DNA of 64,000 nucleotides from CAVYXF01 sp963772335 (GCA_963772335.1 CAVYXF010000005.1:496001-560000); one strand, 5' to 3'; shown: positions 8,570 to 18,298, counted from the stretch's first letter. A program made the numbers and translations. The notes: a model not told the origin generated them from the letters alone.

Positions 8570-9830
8570 ATGACAATCAACCGCAGACAGGTCCTCATCT
8601 CCGGCGCCGCCATGACTGCTGTCACGACGCTGAGCCGGATCGCATCGGCACAGGCAAGCGAGGTGGTAGTCGGTGTCATTTATCCGATGTCCGGCTCCAG
8701 TGCGCAGATCGGGGTGGATGCGCGCCACGCCTTCGAGACGGCGGCGGACATCATCAACAACAGCTATGACCTGCCGCTGCCGGGCGCCAAGGTTGCCGGA
8801 TTGAGCGGCCTCGGCGGCGCTAAGATCAAGCTCGTTATCGCCGATCACCAGGCCGACCCGCAAAAGGGCCGCGCCGAAGCCGAACGCCTGATCACCCAGG
8901 ACAAGGTTTCCGCGATCATTGGCTCGTTCCATTCATCGGTTGCCGCCACTATCACCGTCACCACAGAGCGTTACGGCATCCCCTACATTTCCGCAGATAA
9001 TTCCTCGCCCAGTTTGCACCGCCGCAATCTGAAATTCTTCTTCCGCGCCGCCGCCCATGACGAGATGTTCTCCAAGGCGATGTTCGACTTTATGGACGCG
9101 CAGAAGAAGGCCGGCAACAAGATAGAGACGCTCGCATTGTTCCACGAGGACACCATCTTCGGCACGGATTCATCCAACGTGCAGGTGAAGCTTGCGGGCG
9201 AGCGCGGCTACAAGATTGTCGCCGACGTCAAATACCGCAACAACTCGCCCTCGCTTACCGCCGAGGTGCAGCAGCTCAAAAGCGCCGACGCCGATGTGCT
9301 GATGCCCTCGACCTACACCACCGACGCCATCCTCTTGGTCAAAGACCATGGCCGAGCTCGGCTACAAGCCGAAGAACATCATCGCTCAGGCTGCGGGGTT
9401 CTCCGAGAAAACCGTGTTCGATGCGGTCGGCGATAAGCTGAAGGGATATGATCTCGCGCGCTTCGTTCTCGCTCGACCTCGCCGCGAAACGGCCATTCAT
9501 CACCACCGTCAACGAGATGTTCAAGAAGCGCGCGCGGGCCGCGATCTCAATGACAACACCTCGCGCCAGTTCATGGCGCTGATCATCCTCGCCGATGCCA
9601 TCAACCGAGCCAAATCCGCAGATGGCGAGAAGATCCGTGAGGCGCTCGCGGCAACCGAGATTCCCGGCGAGAAGACCATCATGCCCTGGCAGGCGGTGAA
9701 GTTCGGCCCGGACGGCCAGAACGACCTCGCCGACCCGGTGCTGATCCAATATGTCGGCGGCGGCAAATTCATCACGATCTTCCCGGAGAGCGCGGCGGTC
9801 GCCGAGCCGATCTGGCCAATGAACGGCTAA
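8570..9830 (+). pseudogene. Branched-chain-type ABC substrate-binding protein, frameshifted
   Basis: Periplasmic-binding protein type 1 (LivK-like). It begins with a twin-arginine-like signal (MTINRRQVLISG) behind the ribosome site ACGGAGAG. The frame is good to STYTTDAILLVK, then breaks at the AAAG near 9340; it resumes as MAELGYKPKNIIAQAAGFSE, breaks again near 9450, where a third frame carries the expected SLDLAAKRPFITTVNEMF, and returns near 9530 at a CG dinucleotide run before RDLNDNTSRQFM. Three indels, all best explained as insertions, mean no full-length protein unless they are sequence errors. It should bind the substrate for the adjacent permeases. Confidence 0.8.
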
Positions 9831-9860
9831 TTCGAAGATGCATTGGCACGGCAGGCAAAA

Positions 9861-9985
9861 GCCCCCTCACCCGGCGAGCGGCGGAGCCGATCGCCGCCCT
9901 CTCCCGCGTCGTGAGCCTTTATGGCGAATGACAAGCGTTCGCCATGGGGAGAGGGCAGCCGCCGTCAGGCGGCCGGGTGAGGGGG
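9861..9985. repeat. Long imperfect palindromic intergenic element
   Basis: A 125-bp unit bounded by perfect 14-bp inverted repeats, GCCCCCTCACCCGG (9861-9874) and CCGGGTGAGGGGGC (9972-9985), with inner complementary CCCTCTCCC / GGGGAGAGGG arms. Such elements are common between genes in Hyphomicrobiales. It separates the binding-protein gene from the permease genes and could act as an mRNA stabiliser or partial terminator. Confidence 0.7.
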
Positions 9986-10052
9986 CTATTACGCCAGCAG
10001 CTAAGCATATCAATCAGTTTCAGATTTCTTAAATGAGACGCGGCGACCAGCT

Positions 10053-10932
10053 ATGATCACCCAAGCCCTTATTCAGGTCATCGCCAGCGGGCTGCTTGAT
10101 GGGCCTGATCTACGCGCTGATCGCGGTCGGCCTGTCGCTGATCTTCGGGCTGATGGACGTGGTCAACTTCGCCCATGGCGAATTCCTGATGCTGGCAATG
10201 TACGCGACGTTCGGGCTGTGGATCACGACCAGCATCGATCCGGTGCTGCTAGCGCCCGTGGTCACTGCGCTGCTGTTCGTGCTCGGAGCGCTGGTCTATA
10301 TGGGCGTGGTGCGCTACGCGATGCGCGCCAAGGCCAACATCGGCATGGTGCAGATCTTCGCCACTTTCGGGCTGGCCATTCTTATCCAGGGACTCGCCCA
10401 ATATTTCTTCACCCCGGATTACCGCTCGATCACCGCGAGCTGGCTTGGCGGAAGGACCCTGGAAATCGGCGGCATTTATCTGCCGCTGCCGCAGATCTAT
10501 GGCGGCTTCATCTCCATTCTGGTGTTCGCCGGGCTTTATCTCCTGATGTCGCGAACCGATTTTGGCCGCGCGCTGGAGGCGACGCGCGAAGATCAGGGTG
10601 CGGTGGCCCTCGTCGGAATCGACCGCAACCGCGTCTTCGCCCTCGGTTGGGGACTGGGAGCGGCGCTGGTCGGCCTTGCCGGAGCGGTGCTGGCGATCTT
10701 CTATTACGTCCATCCGCAGGTGGGCGGCACTTTCGCCCTTTTCGCCTATGTCACCGTGGCGCTTGGCGGCTTCGGCAGCGTGTTCGGCGCGCTGGTGGCC
10801 GGGGTGATCGTCGGACTGGTTGAGGCGCTCACCGCGGTATTCTTTCCGCCGGCGCTGAAATCCGTCGGCGTCTATGCGCTCTACCTCGCGGTGGTGTTCG
10901 TGCGCCCCAGTGGCCTGTTCGGGAGACTCTAG
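10053..10932 (+). CDS. livH: Branched-chain-type ABC permease (LivH family), frameshift near the start
   Basis: Inner-membrane permease of the LivH family; the long frame gives about 277 residues with the expected hydrophobic segments and the conserved NFAHGEFLMLAMY motif. The natural start appears to be ATG 10053 (MITQALIQVIASGLL), but one extra base near 10096-10099 shifts the frame, and the rest starts at ATG 10099 (MGLIYALIAVG). Either translation starts there, losing about 15 residues of the first helix, or the gene is broken. It is followed directly by livM. Confidence 0.85.
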
Positions 10933-11952
10933 ATGCGCGCGGCGGCACTCCCGGCAACAGTCCTCGCTAGCGAAAACCGTCATGCGCAGAAGCGCCGGAC
11001 GCAGCTCGTCATCGGCGCCGTGGTCTTCACCGCGGTGGCAACCCTGCCGCATCTCATCACCGATATCTATCTGCAAAACGTGCTGATCCTCACGCTGATG
11101 TATGCCGCGCTCTCGCAGAGCTGGAACATTCTCAGCGGCTATTGCGGGCAGATCTCGCTCGGGCACGCACTCTATTTCGGCGTCGGCGCCTATACGACGA
11201 CCGTGCTGTTCATCAAATACGGCGTCTCGCCATGGTTGGGGATGGCGGCGGGCGGCGTGCTCTCGGCGCTCCTGGCGCTGGCGCTGGGCTATCCCTGTTT
11301 CCGGCTGAAAGGGCACTACTTCACCATCGCGACCATCGTCATTGCCGAGACGGCGCTGCTGCTCGCCCACAATTGGGACTATGTCGGCGCGGCCCTCGGT
11401 ATGCAGTGGCCGTTCAATCCGGATAGCTGGGCCACCCTGCAATTCGCCCGTGACAAGCTCCCCTACTTCTATTTCGCCCTGGGCTTGCTGGTCGTCACCT
11501 GGCTGGTCACCTACGCCATCGAGGAATCGCGCTGGGGCTATTGGTGGCGGGCGGTGAAGGACAACCCGGAAGCTGCCCGAAGTCTCGGCGTGACGGTGTT
11601 CGAGTCCAAGATGGCCGCGGCCGCGATCTCCGCCTTCTTCACCGCGATCGGAGGGGCGTTTTATGCCGCCTTCGTCTCCTATATCGACCCCGACAGCGTG
11701 ATGGCGTTCCGCTTCTCGCTGCTGTTTGCGCTGCCGGCGGTGCTCGGTGGCATCGGCACGCTGTGGGGGCCGGCGGTCGGTGCGGCGATCCTCATCCCGA
11801 TCACCGAGATCACCCGCTCTTATGCCGGGGGTTCCGGTAACGGCCTCGACCTCATCATCTACGGCGCGCTGATCATGGTCATTGCGCTGATGAAGCCTGA
11901 AGGCATTCTCAGCCTGTTCCGGCGTGCGCCGTCGCGGGAGGCCGCACAATGA
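10933..11952 (+). CDS. livM: Branched-chain-type ABC permease (LivM family)
   Basis: A 339-residue LivM permease. It starts with ATG right after the stop of the preceding permease and ends overlapping the ATG of the first ATPase gene (ATGA at 11949). Typical features are the hydrophobic helices, the SQSWNILSGYCGQISLGHAL segment and the ATPase-contacting EAARSLGV loop. With the other subunits it forms an importer for amino acids, amides or similar small carboxylates. The cargo is not given by the sequence; the flanking enzymes suggest a lactam or glutamate derivative. Confidence 0.92.
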   Translation: MRAAALPATVLASENRHAQKRRTQLVIGAVVFTAVATLPHLITDIYLQNVLILTLMYAALSQSWNILSGYCGQISLGHALYFGVGAYTTTVLFIKYGVSPWLGMAAGGVLSALLALALGYPCFRLKGHYFTIATIVIAETALLLAHNWDYVGAALGMQWPFNPDSWATLQFARDKLPYFYFALGLLVVTWLVTYAIEESRWGYWWRAVKDNPEAARSLGVTVFESKMAAAAISAFFTAIGGAFYAAFVSYIDPDSVMAFRFSLLFALPAVLGGIGTLWGPAVGAAILIPITEITRSYAGGSGNGLDLIIYGALIMVIALMKPEGILSLFRRAPSREAAQ

Positions 11953-12683
11953 GCGCCGGAACCCTGCTCAAGGCCGAGAACATCACCCGTCGCTTTGGAG
12001 GCCTCACTGCCAACAGCGACATCACCATGCATGTGGAGCGCGGCGAAATTCTCGGCCTGATCGGCCCGAATGGCGCGGGGAAGTCGACGCTGTTCAACAT
12101 CATTGCCGGCACGTTTCCGCCGAGCGAAGGCCGCATCATCTTTGACGGCGCGGACATCACGCGAATGTCCGCGCCGAAACGCTGCCAGCTCGGCATCGCG
12201 CGTACCTTCCAGGTGCCGAAGAGCTTCGACACCATGACGGTGATCGAAAATGTCATCGTCGGCGGGTTTGTCCGCCATGGCAGCGCCTCGGCGGCGCGCC
12301 GGACCGCGCTCGAGGTGCTCGACTTCGCCGGCCTCACCACCCGCGCCGAAACGCCAGCCAGCGAGCTGACGCCGCCGGAGAAGCGCCGGCTGGAAGTCGC
12401 CCGCGCGCTCTCCACCGAGCCCAAGCTCCTGCTGCTCGATGAGGTGTTCGCCGGCCTCACCCCGGCCGAGGCGCGCCAGGGCAGCGAACTGGTGAAGCGC
12501 GTGCGCGACAACGGTGTCACCATCATTATGGTCGAGCATGTGATGGAAGTGGTCATGCCGCTGGTCGACCGTGCCATCGTGCTGGATCTCGGCCGCGTGC
12601 TGGCCGAAGGCACGCCTGCCGAAATCGTCGCCGATCCGCGCGTCATCTCGGCTTATCTCGGGGAGCGGACCCGTGCTGCTTGA
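11949..12683 (+). CDS. livG: ABC transporter ATP-binding protein (LivG family)
   Basis: A 244-residue ABC ATPase. Visible motifs: Walker A GPNGAGKST, a degenerate signature region TPPEKRRLEVARAL, Walker B LLLLDEVFAGL and a switch histidine in IIMVEHVMEVV. The segment in place of the usual LSGG signature reads LTPPEKR, an unusual variant for an otherwise standard LivG. The start overlaps the livM stop, and its 3' end overlaps the next ATPase gene by 11 bp, so the four transporter genes are tightly coupled. Confidence 0.92.
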   Translation: MSAGTLLKAENITRRFGGLTANSDITMHVERGEILGLIGPNGAGKSTLFNIIAGTFPPSEGRIIFDGADITRMSAPKRCQLGIARTFQVPKSFDTMTVIENVIVGGFVRHGSASAARRTALEVLDFAGLTTRAETPASELTPPEKRRLEVARALSTEPKLLLLDEVFAGLTPAEARQGSELVKRVRDNGVTIIMVEHVMEVVMPLVDRAIVLDLGRVLAEGTPAEIVADPRVISAYLGERTRAA

Positions 12684-13380
12684 CGTGCGCTCGCTCACGA
12701 CTGCCTATCGCGGCCTGATCGCGGTCTCCGATGTCTCGATCTCGATCGCCGACGGCGAGATCGTCGCGGTGGCGGGCGCAAACGGCGCGGGCAAGTCGAC
12801 GCTGCTCAAGTCCATTTCCGGTATGGAACGCCCGCGCGAGGGCTCGATCACCTTTGCCGGTGAAGCCATCGAGACGCTGCCCGCCCATCTCATCACCGCG
12901 CGCGGCCTCGCCTATGTGCCGGAGAACCGGCGGCTGTTCCCGCGCCTAACCGTCGCCGACAATCTGCGGCTCGGCAGCTATCTCTACCGCAAGTTGCCGG
13001 ACCGCAATGCGCCACTCGAGCGGGTCTTTGCGCTATTCCCGCGGTTGAAGGAGCGGCTCACGCAGCGCGCCGAAACCCTCTCCGGCGGCGAGCAGCAGAT
13101 GCTCGCCATCTCCCGCGCGCTGATGACGCGCCCGCGCCTGCTCATGCTCGACGAGCCCTCGCAAGGCATCATGCCGAAACTCGTGGATGAGATCTTCCGC
13201 GCGGTGCAGGCAATCCGCGAGACTGGCGTGACCGTGCTGATCGTGGAGCAGCGTCTCGCCGAGAGTCTCGAGATCGCGGACCGTGCCTATGTGCTGCAGA
13301 CCGGCCGCGTGGTGCTCTCCGGTACGGCCGCCGAGGTCCGAGACAACCCTGATATCAGGCGCGCTTATCTCGGCATGTAA
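12673..13380 (+). CDS. livF: ABC transporter ATP-binding protein (LivF family)
   Basis: A 235-residue ABC ATPase of the LivF type. Motifs: Walker A GANGAGKST, signature LSGGEQQML, Walker B LLMLDEPSQG, and EQR at the switch. The GTG at 12673 follows GGGAGCGG and overlaps the livG 3' end; the frame is open upstream but that stretch is livG in another frame. It pairs with LivG to energise the importer. Confidence 0.93.
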   Translation: MLLDVRSLTTAYRGLIAVSDVSISIADGEIVAVAGANGAGKSTLLKSISGMERPREGSITFAGEAIETLPAHLITARGLAYVPENRRLFPRLTVADNLRLGSYLYRKLPDRNAPLERVFALFPRLKERLTQRAETLSGGEQQMLAISRALMTRPRLLMLDEPSQGIMPKLVDEIFRAVQAIRETGVTVLIVEQRLAESLEIADRAYVLQTGRVVLSGTAAEVRDNPDIRRAYLGM

Positions 13381-13458
13381 AAGCAGCAAGTCTTAAACGA
13401 AACGTCTCGGCGCAGCTTTGCTGAACGCTGCGCCGTGCCATCGCCCGCGAGTTGCGAC

Positions 13459-16400
13459 ATGAAACGAGAGTGCTGGGATTTCTGGGTCGATCGTGGCGGC
13501 ACCTTCACCGATGTGATCGGCCGGGCGCCTGACGGTACGCTCCATGCGCGCAAGGTGTTGTCGGAGAATCCGGGCGCCCATCGCGACGCAGCCGTGCACG
13601 GCATCCGTCAGCTTCTTGGCCTCAGGCCCGGCGAACTGATCCCGGCGGGCGCGATTGGCGAGGTGCGCATGGGCACGACGGTGGCGACCAATGCGCTCCT
13701 GGAGCGCAAGGGCCAGCCGACCGCGCTCGTGACCACCAAGGGCTTCCGCGACGCGCTGCGGATCGGCTATCAGGCGCGCCCCGATATTTTCGCCAAGCAG
13801 ATCATCAAACCCGATCAGCTCTACGGCAAGGTGGTGGAGATTGATGAGCGCATTCTCGCTGATGGCACGGTGGAGAAGTCCATCAATGTCGACGAGGTCT
13901 GCGACGCGCTCGAAGCCGTCGAGGCGGACGGTTACGAATCTATCGCGATTGTTTTCATTCATGGCTACCGCTATCCCCAGCACGAGAAGCGGGTGGCGGA
14001 GATCGCCTATGACATGTTCTTCCCGCAGGTCTCCGTCAGCCATGAGGTGAGCCCGCTGGTGAAGCTGGTCGGACGCGGCGACACCACGGTCGTCGATGCC
14101 TATCTCTCGCCGATCCTGCGCCGCTACGTGGCGCAGGTGGAGGAGGAGTTGGACGTTGCCCGCGCGGGAGCGCGGGTGAAGTTCATGATGTCCTCGGGCG
14201 GGCTGACGGCGGCGAAGCTGTTCCAGGGCAAGGACGCGATCCTCTCCGGCCCGGCCGGTGGCGTCGTGGCGATGGCCCAGACCGGAGCGGAGGCGGGCTT
14301 TACCCGCGTGATCGGCTTCGACATGGGCGGCACCTCGACCGACATCGCCCATTTCGCGGGCGAGTATGAGCGCGCCTTCGAGACCGAGGTCGCGGGCGTC
14401 CGGATGCGCTCGCCAATGATGCTGATTCACACCGTCGCGGCGGGAGGCGGGTCGCTCCTCAAATATGATGGCGCGCGCTTCCGCGTCGGGCCGAACTCGG
14501 CTGGAGCCAATCCGGGCCCCGCCTGCTACCGCCAGGGCGGCCCGCTCGCCGTGACCGATGCCAATCTGATGGTCGGCAAGCTGATCCCCAGCCTCTTCCC
14601 GGCGATCTTCGGCCCGAGGCAGGATCAGCCGCTCGATGCCGACATCGTGGGTGAGAAGTTCGCGGCGCTCGCTACCGAAATCGGCGACGGCCGCTCACCG
14701 GAGGAGGTTGCGGACGGCTTCCTCAAGATTGCCGTCGCGAATATGGCGGAGGCGATCAAGAAGATCTCGGTGCAGCGCGGCTATGACGTGACCCGCTATG
14801 CGCTCAATGCGTTCGGCGGCGCAAGCGGCCAGCATGCCTGCCTGGTCGCCGATGCGCTCGCCATGAAGACGGTACTGATCCACCCCTATTCCGGCCTGCT
14901 CTCGGCCTATGGCATGGGGCTCGCCGACATCCGCGCGGTGCGGCAGAAGGCGCTGGAGGTGTCGCTCGACGGGCCCGCGCTCCTGGAAATCGCCGAGGCC
15001 GGCAATGCACTTGGCAACGAGGCGCGTGCCGAGGTGACCGGCCAGGGCGTGCCGCCGACCGCGCTCACCACTCAAGTCCGCGCGCATATTCGTTACAGCG
15101 GCACCGACACCGCCATCGACGTGCCAGCTTTCACGGCGATGGGCATCCACGACCTGCATCGCGCGGCGACCGAAATGTCGGTGGATGCGATGAAATCGGC
15201 GTTCGAAGCAGCGCATAAGGCGCGCTTCGGCTTTGTCGATCGCTCGAAAAGTCTAGTCGTCGAGGCAATCTCGGTCGAGGCCGTCGGCGGCGGCACCAAG
15301 CTCACCCAGACCGAAAAGCCGATGACCGATGCTCCCCTGCCTGAACCAACCCGACATACGCGCTTCTTCTCGGACGGGCACTGGCATGACGCCGTGGTCT
15401 TTTCGCGCGAGCAGCTTGCACCTGGCCATATGGTGGACGGCCCGGCACTCATCACCGAGCCGCACCAAACGGTCGTGATCGAGCCCGGCTGGCGCGCCGA
15501 GCTAACCACCCATGATCATCTCATCCTTACTCGCGGCGTGCCTTTGCCGCAGAGGAAGGCGGTCGGCACCCATGCCGATCCGGTGATGCTGGAGATCTTC
15601 AACAACCTGTTCATGTCGATCGCCGAGCAGATGGGCGTGACGCTGCAGAACACCGCCTATTCGGTGAACATCAAGGAGCGGCTGGACTTCTCCTGCGCGG
15701 TGTTCGAGGCATCGGGAGCGCTCGTCGCCAACGCCCCGCACATGCCGGTGCATCTCGGCTCGATGGACCGGTCGGTGGAGAGCATCATCCGGGGCAATGC
15801 CGACATCCGCCCCGGCGACGTCTATGCCATCAACGCCCCCTATAATGGCGGCACGCATCTGCCCGACATCACGGTGTGCACTCCCGTGTTCGACGAGGCG
15901 GGTGAGCGCCTGCTGTTCTGGGTGGCCTCGCGCGGCCATCATGCCGATGTGGGCGGCATCGCGCCCGGGTCGATGTCGCCGCTCGCCCGGACCATCGAGG
16001 AGGAAGGCGTTTATATCGACAACTTCAAGATGGTTGATCAAGGCGCCTTCCGTGAGGACGCGCTGATCGCACTGCTAACCGGCGCGAAGTACCCCGTGCG
16101 CAACGTCGTGCAGAACGTCAACGACCTGAAGGCGCAGATCGCCGCCAACGAGAAGGGCGTCGCCGAGTTACGCAAGATGGTTTCCCAGTTCGGCCTCGAT
16201 GTCGTTAACGCCTATATGGGCCACGTTCAGGACAACGCCGCCGAGAGCGTGCGCAAGGTGATCGAGCGTCTGCCGGATTCCGCCCTTACCTATCCGATGG
16301 ACCAGGGCTGCCAGATCAAGGTCGCCATCTCCGTGGACAAGGAGAAGCGTGAGGCGATCGTCGACTTCACCGGCACCTCGCCGCAGCGCGAGGACAATTT

Positions 16401-17133
16401 CAACGCGCCCGAGCCGGTCGCCCGCGCGGCGGTGCTCTATGTCTTCCGGGTGATGGTGGAGGACAAGATCCCGATGAATGCCGGCTGCCTGCGCCCCATC
16501 CGCATCATCATCCCCGAAGGCTCGATGCTTTCGCCGAAATGGCCGGCGGCGGTGGTCGCCGGTAACGTCGAAGTCTCGCAGGCGGTGACCAACTGCCTGT
16601 TCGGCGCTCTCGGAGCGCTTGCCGCTGCGCAGGGCACGATGAACAACGTCAATTTCGGCAATGCCCGCTATCAGTATTACGAGACAATCTGCTCAGGCGC
16701 ACCGGCAGGCAACGGCTTCGATGGCGCGCCGGCGGTGCACACCCACATGACCAATTCCCGCCTCACCGATCCGGAAATCCTGGAATCGCGCTTTCCCGTG
16801 GTGCTGGAGGACTTCCATATCCGCCCCGGCTCGGGCGGCAGGGGCAAATGGCACGCCGGCGACGGCACCAGCCGCACCATCCGTTTCCTGGAGCGCATGG
16901 ACCTCGCTATCCTCTCCGGCCATCGCCGGGTGCGCCCCTTCGGCCTCCAAGGCGGCGAGCCCGGCCAGTTCGGCCGCAATCTGGTGCGGCGCCTGGACGG
17001 TCGCGTCGAGGAGCTTGCCGGCTGCGACCAAACCGTGCTCGAAGCCGGCGAGGCGGTGACCATCATCACCCCAACCGGCGGCGGCTACGGAAATCGGAGT
17101 AGTCTCCCACCTTCCGTGCGGGGCAGCCGATGA
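13459..17133 (+). CDS. Fused HyuA/HyuB 5-oxoprolinase / hydantoinase family protein
   Basis: About 1224 residues, the full length of ATP-dependent 5-oxoprolinase (OXP) type proteins. The N-terminal half is HyuA-like: DFWVDRGGTFTDVIG, GTTVATNALLERKG, SGPAGGVVAMAQTG and GFDMGGTSTDIAH are ATP-binding/actin-fold signatures. The HyuB-like half begins near residue 700 (MLEIFNNLFMSIAEQMGVTL). OXP enzymes open 5-oxoproline to glutamate; related proteins act on hydantoins or acetophenone, so substrate is uncertain. With the transporter and the DUF1445 gene it makes a coherent import-and-hydrolyse operon. The start may instead be GTG 13435. Confidence 0.9.
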   Translation: MKRECWDFWVDRGGTFTDVIGRAPDGTLHARKVLSENPGAHRDAAVHGIRQLLGLRPGELIPAGAIGEVRMGTTVATNALLERKGQPTALVTTKGFRDALRIGYQARPDIFAKQIIKPDQLYGKVVEIDERILADGTVEKSINVDEVCDALEAVEADGYESIAIVFIHGYRYPQHEKRVAEIAYDMFFPQVSVSHEVSPLVKLVGRGDTTVVDAYLSPILRRYVAQVEEELDVARAGARVKFMMSSGGLTAAKLFQGKDAILSGPAGGVVAMAQTGAEAGFTRVIGFDMGGTSTDIAHFAGEYERAFETEVAGVRMRSPMMLIHTVAAGGGSLLKYDGARFRVGPNSAGANPGPACYRQGGPLAVTDANLMVGKLIPSLFPAIFGPRQDQPLDADIVGEKFAALATEIGDGRSPEEVADGFLKIAVANMAEAIKKISVQRGYDVTRYALNAFGGASGQHACLVADALAMKTVLIHPYSGLLSAYGMGLADIRAVRQKALEVSLDGPALLEIAEAGNALGNEARAEVTGQGVPPTALTTQVRAHIRYSGTDTAIDVPAFTAMGIHDLHRAATEMSVDAMKSAFEAAHKARFGFVDRSKSLVVEAISVEAVGGGTKLTQTEKPMTDAPLPEPTRHTRFFSDGHWHDAVVFSREQLAPGHMVDGPALITEPHQTVVIEPGWRAELTTHDHLILTRGVPLPQRKAVGTHADPVMLEIFNNLFMSIAEQMGVTLQNTAYSVNIKERLDFSCAVFEASGALVANAPHMPVHLGSMDRSVESIIRGNADIRPGDVYAINAPYNGGTHLPDITVCTPVFDEAGERLLFWVASRGHHADVGGIAPGSMSPLARTIEEEGVYIDNFKMVDQGAFREDALIALLTGAKYPVRNVVQNVNDLKAQIAANEKGVAELRKMVSQFGLDVVNAYMGHVQDNAAESVRKVIERLPDSALTYPMDQGCQIKVAISVDKEKREAIVDFTGTSPQREDNFNAPEPVARAAVLYVFRVMVEDKIPMNAGCLRPIRIIIPEGSMLSPKWPAAVVAGNVEVSQAVTNCLFGALGALAAAQGTMNNVNFGNARYQYYETICSGAPAGNGFDGAPAVHTHMTNSRLTDPEILESRFPVVLEDFHIRPGSGGRGKWHAGDGTSRTIRFLERMDLAILSGHRRVRPFGLQGGEPGQFGRNLVRRLDGRVEELAGCDQTVLEAGEAVTIITPTGGGYGNRSSLPPSVRGSR

Positions 17134-17245
17134 GGAGCCGGTCGGCCGCCTCCCGACCGCCGCTCGTCGAACGAGCGCAATGGAATTCATCATCCGCGCC
17201 AGCGACGCAATTGGCCAACAATCCCGCTTGATTAACACGGCTAGC

Positions 17246-18298
17246 CTAGCCCAGACCTTGTTCGATGAGAACCTGCGCGACGGCGGCAAAGTGCTGCTGG
17301 CGAAGATAGTCGCCCTGGGCGTGGCGCTCCGCAAGAGCGGCAGCGAGGGCTTCGTTCTCGCTTATTGGTATGCCGAGCTTGTACGCCTCGCCGCGCATCG
17401 TCTGAGCCCGCTCACCGCGCGCCTTCACGACAATGACCGGAACCGGTGCTTTGATTCGATGATAGCGTATTCCGGCCAGGTGGTCGGGTCCGACCACCAC
17501 GACACTTGCCGCTGGTAAACCAAGCCGCCCGACGAGCAGTCCTTGGCGCTGGCGCTGGCGGCGACGCTCGTTGAGGATGAGCGGATCGCCCTCGATGTCC
17601 TTGCGTTCGCGCTTGTGCTCCGTCTTGGTCATGCGCATGTCGCGCAGGAAGAGCCAGCGCTGCAAGCGCATGTCGACGAAGCCGATCATGATGAAAGACA
17701 GAGCGGCAACAGCGGCGATGGGCATCAAGGCTGAGACCAGAAGCGGCACAAGGCAGGACTCGCCGCAATTGGGGACATGGAACATCGGCTCGATCCAGCT
17801 GCGCAGTACGAGAAAGAAGACGCCGCCCAAAATCGCGACCTTCAGAGCGCCTTTTGCGAATTCAACAGCATTGCGAGCAGAGAAAATCCGCTTCAAGCCC
17901 GCTGCTGGATTGATGTGCTCGAAATTCGGTTTCACCGGATCGAAGGAGAACACCGGGCCGTAAGTCCCGACCATACCGGCGACGACGCTGGCGAAAACGA
18001 GACAGGCGATTGCGGGAAGCACAGCGATCGTAATCAGGTTCGCCGATGCCTCGATCGCCTGCGCTGAGGCTTGCGTGAAGGGTTCGGCCGATACGCGCGA
18101 TACGAGGTTCACCAACTCAAGCACGTGGTCGCGCAAGGTCGGCCAGACGATGAGCAGGTAGGCTATCATCGCCAGCAAACCGAAGCCGGAGATAAGATCC
18201 CGGCTGCTGGATACTTGCGCTTTTTTGCGCGCGTCGCGCAGCTTCTTTTCAGAAGGCGGCAGCGACTTCTGTTCAGACTGGGTGTCGTTTGCGGCCAT
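17246..18298 (-). CDS. sctU: T3SS export apparatus switch protein SctU (RhcU-like)
   Basis: A 350-residue YscU/FlhB family protein: four N-terminal membrane helices, the linker KTEHKRERKDIEGDP and a cytoplasmic C-terminal domain. Family members self-cleave at NPTH; here the site reads GPDH (residues 270-273), so the asparagine needed for autocleavage is missing while Pro and His remain. The frame is open throughout, so this is not an indel effect. It stands alone on the minus strand, divergent from a TPR lipoprotein gene, at one end of the T3SS locus. SctU controls the switch in export specificity. Confidence 0.93.
   Translation of the reverse strand: MAANDTQSEQKSLPPSEKKLRDARKKAQVSSSRDLISGFGLLAMIAYLLIVWPTLRDHVLELVNLVSRVSAEPFTQASAQAIEASANLITIAVLPAIACLVFASVVAGMVGTYGPVFSFDPVKPNFEHINPAAGLKRIFSARNAVEFAKGALKVAILGGVFFLVLRSWIEPMFHVPNCGESCLVPLLVSALMPIAAVAALSFIMIGFVDMRLQRWLFLRDMRMTKTEHKRERKDIEGDPLILNERRRQRQRQGLLVGRLGLPAASVVVVGPDHLAGIRYHRIKAPVPVIVVKARGERAQTMRGEAYKLGIPISENEALAAALAERHAQGDYLRQQHFAAVAQVLIEQGLG

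Noticed and set aside
10249..11949. A 566-codon open frame on the minus strand opposite livH/livM
   Set aside because: Composition is His/Arg/Glu-rich antisense noise with no domain; the plus strand carries two clear permeases in operon context.
17246..18298. Possible frameshift in sctU explaining the missing NPTH
   Set aside because: The frame is continuous to a normal C-terminus and neighbouring residues align in frame, so the GPDH reading is real as given.
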